Part shown: one piece after another, positions 24,838 to 28,844 of the stretch
How positions within the stretch are numbered: the stretch's first letter is position 1
Layout of the letters: every line of letters starts with the position of its first letter
Position numbers and translations under genes: made by a program
The notes under the pieces: generated by a model
What the model was told of the DNA's origin: nothing
Databases searched by the model: none
Seen by the model: the letters and a program-made list of their open reading frames with translations, nothing else
Origin: Hyphomicrobium_A sp964622715
GTDB taxonomy: Bacteria > Pseudomonadota > Alphaproteobacteria > Rhizobiales > Hyphomicrobiaceae
Length of the DNA: 28,844 nucleotides
NCBI GenBank assembly: GCA_964622715.1
Contig: CAZURR010000024.1
Span: forward strand, 1-28,844
Direction: 5' to 3'

Positions 24838-25590
24838 TCAGGGCCGTCGCGCTAGAAAATCCACAACCGCCTCCTTATAGGCCCGATCGCCAACCGCCTT
24901 CATGTGATCGCGGCCCTCGATCTCCAGCGCAAGTGCGCCAGGGATCAGTTCTGCCAGCCCCTTTGCGGAGCCGCCGATCACGTCCTGCTCACCCAACACA
25001 ACGAGCACGGGGCACGTAAGGCGGCCAAGATCCTCAGCTGTGATCGGCGCGCGGGACGACCGTATGCAGGCGGCGAGTGCCTTGAGATCGCTGCCCGTTT
25101 GCTCGGCAAAGGCGCGGAACGTACGCGCTGTCGGGTTCGAAACCTCCTCGATGCTTTCCGCCTCGAGTGCGCGGGCAACCGGCCCGGTGCCGGCAACGCC
25201 ACGCACCATGTTGAGGCCGAGACCTCCGAAAACGAGACTCCTGACGCGCAGCGGGTGCGCCAAGGCCAGAAAGGCCGAAATGCGCGCACCCATGGAATAG
25301 CCCATGATGTCGGCGGCCTCGATTCCCAGGTGGTCGAGAAGGCGGCGCGCGTCCTCCGCCATCAGTGGCGCCCCATAGTCGTCCGTCGAATAGAGTTTGG
25401 CGCTGCGCCCGTGCCCGCGATTATCGAATGAAATGACGCGGCGCCCCGCGGCCGTCAGCGTCTGGACCCAGCCGGTATCAATCCAATTGGTCGCCGTGTT
25501 TGAGGCAAACCCGTGGATCAGAAGCGTTGGATCGCCGTCGCCATCGTCGATGTAGGCGATCTCGACCCCATCGGAATCGAACGTGTGCAC
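24838..25590 (-). CDS. Alpha/beta hydrolase, GTG start favoured
   Basis: This alpha/beta hydrolase is 250 aa with the GTG start at 25590. The triad is visible: GYSMGA with Ser99, Asp203 in LGEQDVIGG, and His229 in EGRDHMKA. Oxyanion-hole LLIHGFAS is at 23-30 and FDNRGHGRS at 55-63. The frame opens to 25686 (ATG, 282 aa) and 25641 (ATG), but the extra residues are unlike the fold, whereas from the GTG it reads HTFDSDGVEIAYID, a typical N-terminus, with AAGGGA upstream. The substrate is unknown. It is divergent from the zf-CHCC gene. Confidence 0.85.
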   Translation of the reverse strand: MHTFDSDGVEIAYIDDGDGDPTLLIHGFASNTATNWIDTGWVQTLTAAGRRVISFDNRGHGRSAKLYSTDDYGAPLMAEDARRLLDHLGIEAADIMGYSMGARISAFLALAHPLRVRSLVFGGLGLNMVRGVAGTGPVARALEAESIEEVSNPTARTFRAFAEQTGSDLKALAACIRSSRAPITAEDLGRLTCPVLVVLGEQDVIGGSAKGLAELIPGALALEIEGRDHMKAVGDRAYKEAVVDFLARRP

Positions 25591-25702
25591 CAGGATTGGT
25601 CCCTTGAGCCTCGAGTGTGCGATGGCCCACACCCCTATCATTTCGGGACCGTGGCGGCTATCGTCGAGCCGTGACCTTTTGAACATCCACTAGGCGGAAA
25701 GA

Positions 25703-25954
25703 ATGTCTACAAGCGTCGTGCCCCACCTCGCCAACGATCAGGGCGTTGAGAAAATATTCATAGGTGTAAGCGAGCTGAACTGCATGGGCGCGCGACTGCC
25801 CTTCGATCACCCGCACGTATATCTCGACATGGGCTCTGACGGGCAGATCCTTTGCCCCTATTGCTCGACGCTCTATATCCACGATCCGCGCCTGGCAGCT
25901 GGCGAGTCCGATCCCAAGGGCTGCCTCGTCAACCTCGTTGAGGAATTCGACTGA
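25703..25954 (+). CDS. Zinc-finger CHCC family protein (NDUFS6-like)
   Basis: The 83-aa protein matches the zf-CHCC family: Cys27, His36 (8 residues later), Cys51 (14 later) and Cys54, in LNCMGARLPFDHPHVYLD and ILCPYCST. The mitochondrial member is complex I accessory subunit NDUFS6, and alphaproteobacteria carry a short homologue, so a role at complex I is the best guess. The ATG at 25703 is preceded by GGCGGAAAGA. The monooxygenase ATG follows 28 nt after its stop, so they probably share a transcript. Confidence 0.9.
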   Translation: MSTSVVPHLANDQGVEKIFIGVSELNCMGARLPFDHPHVYLDMGSDGQILCPYCSTLYIHDPRLAAGESDPKGCLVNLVEEFD

Positions 25955-25982
25955 CGTCCTGCGCTTCCGACGGCAACGTGAC

Positions 25983-27227
25983 ATGAGCGTGCTGCCACCC
26001 CAGGCGCGTGCAAACGAGAACGCCGAAGCGGCTCTGCAGCGCGCGCGCAACGACCGCGCACAACCGGTGCTCATCGCAGGTGGCGGTATCGGTGGGCTTG
26101 CCGCAGCCGTAGCACTGGCGCGGCGTGGGATTGCCTCGCATGTCCTGGAGCGTCGCGCAGCTTTTCATGAGGAAGGTGCGGGCATCCAGATCGGCCCCAA
26201 CGGTACGCACATCTTGCGCTTATTGGGCGTGGCAGACGCCCTTCGCCCGCATGTCTCAGTGCCAGACGCGATCCGCGTGCGTGACGGCACGAGCGGGTCC
26301 GAACTTGCTTGCTTGCCACTCGGCCGCTGGATCGCGGAGCGCCACGGCGCACCGTATTGGGTGGCCCATCGCAGCGACTTGCACGCTGCCCTGTTACACG
26401 CTGCCCACGCCGAGCCTCTCGTGGCCCTATCGTTGGGGTTCGATGTGGTTCAATTGGCAACCGATGGCCAGATGGTCGCCGTCACATCCGCCGACGGACG
26501 CGCGTGGACGGGACGGTCGCTGATTGCAGCCGACGGCGTATGGTCGGCTATCAGAAACCTGCAATTTGACCCGCGCGCGCCCCGGTTCTTCGGCAAAAGC
26601 GCCGCGCGAACCGTTCTCGCCGCCGATGCGGTGCCCGACACACTTCGCGATCTCGAAACCAATGTATGGCTCTTTCCCGGAGCGCACGTCGTGCACTACC
26701 CCGTGGCAAACGGGCGTGAGTTCGCGCTCGTTGCCATTGTCGACGACACACACAACGATAGAGACTGGAGCGCGCCGGTTTCGGCTAATTGGGTGCAGCA
26801 GCACGTGCCACGCTGCGCATTACCGCTGCACGAGTTGCTTTCGAAAGCTCAAACCTGGAAACGGTGGGCGTTGCATACGCTGCCCGTACCACAAACATGG
26901 TCACGTGGGCCGGTCGCCCTTCTCGGCGACGCCGCGCACCCGGTACTGCCATTCCTGGCGCAGGGCGGCGTGCTCGCACTGGAAGACGCCGCCGTGCTGG
27001 CAGACGCTTTACACCGGTTCAATACTGACGTTCCCGCCGCGCTCACATTGTATGGGCGCCGGCGACGTGGACGGGCCGCTCACGTCGCTATTGCTTCCCG
27101 CCAGAACGGCCGCGTTTATCACCTCTCAGGCCCGCTCGCGCAGGCGCGCAATCTAGCGCTGCGATCGGTTTCGCCGCAGTGGCTCATGGCGCGCTACGAT
27201 TGGCTTTATGGCTGGCGGCAGGGCTAG
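25983..27227 (+). CDS. FAD-dependent monooxygenase (aromatic hydroxylase type)
   Basis: The 414-aa protein is a class A flavin monooxygenase. It has the FAD motif LIAGGGIGGLAAAVALARRG (30-49) with Glu56 closing it, the inner motif AADGVWSAIR, and GDAAHPVLPFLAQGG at 315-329. Its closest named relatives by motif are salicylate and 3-hydroxybenzoate hydroxylases, but no substrate can be assigned. The first 25 residues, before the fold begins, look disordered. I chose the ATG at 25983; an earlier in-frame ATG at 25938 would overlap the zf-CHCC gene by 17 nt. The ribosome site is weak. Confidence 0.92.
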   Translation: MSVLPPQARANENAEAALQRARNDRAQPVLIAGGGIGGLAAAVALARRGIASHVLERRAAFHEEGAGIQIGPNGTHILRLLGVADALRPHVSVPDAIRVRDGTSGSELACLPLGRWIAERHGAPYWVAHRSDLHAALLHAAHAEPLVALSLGFDVVQLATDGQMVAVTSADGRAWTGRSLIAADGVWSAIRNLQFDPRAPRFFGKSAARTVLAADAVPDTLRDLETNVWLFPGAHVVHYPVANGREFALVAIVDDTHNDRDWSAPVSANWVQQHVPRCALPLHELLSKAQTWKRWALHTLPVPQTWSRGPVALLGDAAHPVLPFLAQGGVLALEDAAVLADALHRFNTDVPAALTLYGRRRRGRAAHVAIASRQNGRVYHLSGPLAQARNLALRSVSPQWLMARYDWLYGWRQG

Positions 27228-27305
27228 CCGGCTGGGTAATTACATTTCTGGCGCCAGCTGGGCGAATTACAGGGTCGGCACGATCGGGTGGCGCCAAAGT
27301 GCCAA

Positions 27306-27392
27306 TGGTGCGGACGGCGGGAGTCGAACCCGCACGGCGTTTCGGCCTCAGGATTTTAAGTCCTGTGTGTCTACCAGTTCCACCACGTCCGC
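27306..27392 (-). tRNA. trnL-UAA: tRNA-Leu (anticodon UAA), CCA encoded
   Basis: Reading the minus strand, GCGGACG at the 5' end pairs with CGTCCGC at the 3' end, followed by discriminator A and an encoded CCA (27306-27308). The anticodon loop is CTTAAAA within the CAGGA/TCCTG stem, so the anticodon is UAA. The long variable arm and a GGTTCGACTCCCGCC T-arm are class II, as expected for tRNA-Leu; without CCA it is 84 nt. Confidence 0.97.
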
Positions 27393-27402
27393 GAGGCCGA
27401 CC

Positions 27403-27431
27403 GTTATGGGCACAGTCGATCTCATAATCAA
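27403..27431 (-). promoter_or_regulatory. Candidate tRNA-Leu promoter
   Basis: On the minus strand, TTGATT (27426-27431) and CATAAC (27403-27408) are 17 nt apart, and the tRNA begins about 10 nt after the -10. The match is moderate but the spacing is right. Confidence 0.5.
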
Positions 27432-27442
27432 TGCTGCGCCAA

Positions 27443-28153
27443 TCAATGGGATCGCCGTCCGGTCCGGATAGCGCCCATCAGCAGCAAGTAAAGCGTTATC
27501 GCGTTTAAGATATGCCAAATGAAATGCGTCCCAATCGCATGGCCGTCCAAACGGGTCAGCTCACATAGGTCCCAATCGAGGGAACGGAATGTGAGCGAGA
27601 AGAAGAATACGATACTGGCAGAGAGGACGTAGCCCCACGCAGGCTTGCACTGGACGGCAAGCGCCGCGCCGATACCGAGCATGGCGATCAGCGCCGGCAC
27701 GTAGCCAAGCGACCCGTTAAAGCAGGGCCCGCGATTCTCGCCCGTCATGGCAAGCGGCTCGGTGCATTGAATGTTGCCAACCGCCTGGAGGGACCACACG
27801 AATAGGCCAAGGCCGATCGCCACAACCAGCCAGGGCAGCGCCAGGAAGCGGCGCAGCGCATAGCCAAGATAGACCAGCATGAAGATGCCGATGGGGATGA
27901 CGTCGGCTTGCGCCGCCCACGCGGTTGCAAAGGTATGAAACAGGAAGCTGCCTATACCAATCGCGATGGTAATGAGGATGAGGAACGCTTCTGCGATGTT
28001 GCGCTCGTCATTTGGCAAGCGCGCAAAAGCATAAGCGGCCGCCAGCGCGGCAATGATGAAGGCCGCGTTCGACACTGCATTTAACGGCTCAGCCCAAAAG
28101 GCTGGATCGTTCCCGCGCTCGCAATAGCGGTAGATTTTCTGATCCCAGTCCAT
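27443..28153 (-). CDS. Ceramidase-family membrane hydrolase
   Basis: The 236-aa multi-spanning protein belongs to the ceramidase/CREST family, with about seven hydrophobic segments. Its metal-site residues match human ACER3: Ser69-His73 (SFLFH), Asp84 (QADVIPIG, 11 residues after His73) and His210/His214 (THFIWH), equivalent to Ser77, His81, Asp92, His217 and His221. So it is a likely zinc amide hydrolase of lipids; the real substrate is unknown. I chose the ATG at 28153 because MDWDQKIYRYCERG is the family N-terminus; upstream, the frame enters aspS. It starts 19 nt after the aspS stop. Confidence 0.9.
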   Translation of the reverse strand: MDWDQKIYRYCERGNDPAFWAEPLNAVSNAAFIIAALAAAYAFARLPNDERNIAEAFLILITIAIGIGSFLFHTFATAWAAQADVIPIGIFMLVYLGYALRRFLALPWLVVAIGLGLFVWSLQAVGNIQCTEPLAMTGENRGPCFNGSLGYVPALIAMLGIGAALAVQCKPAWGYVLSASIVFFFSLTFRSLDWDLCELTRLDGHAIGTHFIWHILNAITLYLLLMGAIRTGRRSH

Positions 28154-28172
28154 GCCGTGCACCAGCTGCGTG

Positions 28173-28844
28173 CTAGGCCTTCTTTTCGGGCGGCACAGCA
28201 AGGCGAATGTGCAACTCGCGCAGGTGTTTGGCGTGCACGTGTGAGGGTGCGCCCATCAGCAGGTCTTCGGCTTGCTGATTCATGGGGAACATGGTGACAT
28301 CGCGAAGGTTGGTAGCGCCGGCCAAGAGCATGACGATGCGATCGATGCCGGGGGCAATTCCGCCATGCGGCGGTGCCCCGCACTGCAGGGCTTTCAACAT
28401 GCCGCCGAACTCGGTTTCCAGCACGTTAGGTGGGTGGCCTGCGATCTCGAACGTCTTGTACATCACGTCAGGAAGGTGATTTCGGATAGCACCGGACGAC
28501 AGCTCCACACCATTGCATACGATGTCGTACTGCCAAGCCTTGAGCGCCAAGAGATCGTCTGTCGTCTTTGCCGCTTCCAGCGCTGCCATGCCGCCCTGCG
28601 GCGCGGAGAACGGGTTGTGAGAGAACTGGATCTTTTTCTCGTCCTCGTTCCACTCGTACATGGGATAGTCGACGATCCAGCAGAACGCGAAGCGGTCCTC
28701 GTCGATGAGCTTGAGTTCCTCCCCGATCTTGGTGCGCGCCTCGCCGGCGAACTTGTGAAACTTCGCCGGGTTTCCGGCGGCGAAGAAGACGGCGTCGCCC
28801 GACCCCAAATTTAAACTGATCAGCAACTTGGCGGTTGCCTCGGC
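28173..28844 (-). CDS. aspS: Aspartyl-tRNA synthetase AspS, C-terminal part (5' end beyond window)
   Basis: This class II synthetase charges tRNA-Asp (or tRNA-Asp/Asn in bacteria lacking AsnRS). The 223 residues present, read in frame to the window edge, cover the end of the GAD insert and the C-terminal catalytic part. They include FCWIVDYPMYEW, QFSHNPFSAP, ELSSGAIRNH and motif 3 GAPPHGGIAPGIDRIVMLLA. The ending HIRLAVPPEKKA is typical. The start lies off the window; the TTG inside it is not a true start. Translation ends 19 nt before the ceramidase gene. Confidence 0.96.
   Translation of the reverse strand, partial: AEATAKLLISLNLGSGDAVFFAAGNPAKFHKFAGEARTKIGEELKLIDEDRFAFCWIVDYPMYEWNEDEKKIQFSHNPFSAPQGGMAALEAAKTTDDLLALKAWQYDIVCNGVELSSGAIRNHLPDVMYKTFEIAGHPPNVLETEFGGMLKALQCGAPPHGGIAPGIDRIVMLLAGATNLRDVTMFPMNQQAEDLLMGAPSHVHAKHLRELHIRLAVPPEKKA

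Noticed and set aside
27249..27294. Two TGGCGCCA palindromes as a terminator for tRNA-Leu
   Set aside because: They are separate short self-complementary octamers with no T-tract; more likely chance in GC-rich DNA.
1..28844. CRISPR array, mobile element or phage island
   Set aside because: No regularly spaced repeats, transposase, integrase or phage gene was seen; gene content is chromosomal core with ordinary spacers.

Overview
The window is a high-GC stretch of an alphaproteobacterial chromosome, most likely Hyphomicrobiales. The grounds are the order and protein similarity of the division and cell wall (dcw) cluster, the DUF2852 protein, the zf-CHCC protein and the extensin-like protein; family or genus cannot be fixed from sequence alone. 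It is mostly core genome. I see no transposase, integrase, phage gene, CRISPR array, toxin-antitoxin pair or recognisable defence system, and no convincing undescribed system. The points worth a second look are small ones: operators, unusual gene pairings and small unrecognised proteins.

Layout. 1-7349 (minus strand) holds the start of the dcw cluster, transcribed toward the left edge as mraZ, rsmH, ftsL, ftsI, murE, murF, mraY. Genes overlap or sit within about 30 nt, and mraY runs off the window. Three phased TGGG boxes at 7496-7521 look like the MraZ operator. 7763-9128 (plus) carries a predicted lipoprotein alpha/beta hydrolase and a short DHFR-family protein. 9149-10006 (minus) holds two small unrecognised proteins. 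The RNase P RNA gene (about 10176-10598, minus) follows with a clear promoter. 10746-12975 (minus) holds a secreted CHAP-like protein and an overlapping djlA-family/amidase pair. 13183-17786 (plus) has a fused 5-oxoprolinase/hydantoinase of 1205 aa and an exported pentapeptide-repeat protein. 17873-22491 (minus) has a DUF2852 protein and, reading along transcription, a flavodoxin-family protein, then egtB-egtD (ergothioneine synthesis) and a TetR regulator. 22492-23208 has no recognisable gene. 23209-25590 holds a small Cys-rich exported protein (plus), an extensin-like M15-type lipoprotein (minus) and a GTG-started alpha/beta hydrolase (minus). 25703-27227 (plus) pairs a zf-CHCC protein with an FAD monooxygenase. 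27306-28844 (minus) has tRNA-Leu(UAA), a ceramidase-family membrane protein and the 3' part of aspS.

How the genes fit together. The dcw genes supply the UDP-MurNAc-pentapeptide and lipid I steps (MurE, MurF, MraY) plus septal synthesis (FtsI, FtsL), with RsmH and MraZ at the head of the operon. The muramoyl-alanine amidase, CHAP-like protein and extensin-like protein are further wall-related candidates, but they lie in separate units. EgtB and EgtD together make the hercynine sulfoxide intermediate of ergothioneine. The remaining neighbours (oxoprolinase, hydrolases, monooxygenase, ceramidase) have no visible shared pathway.
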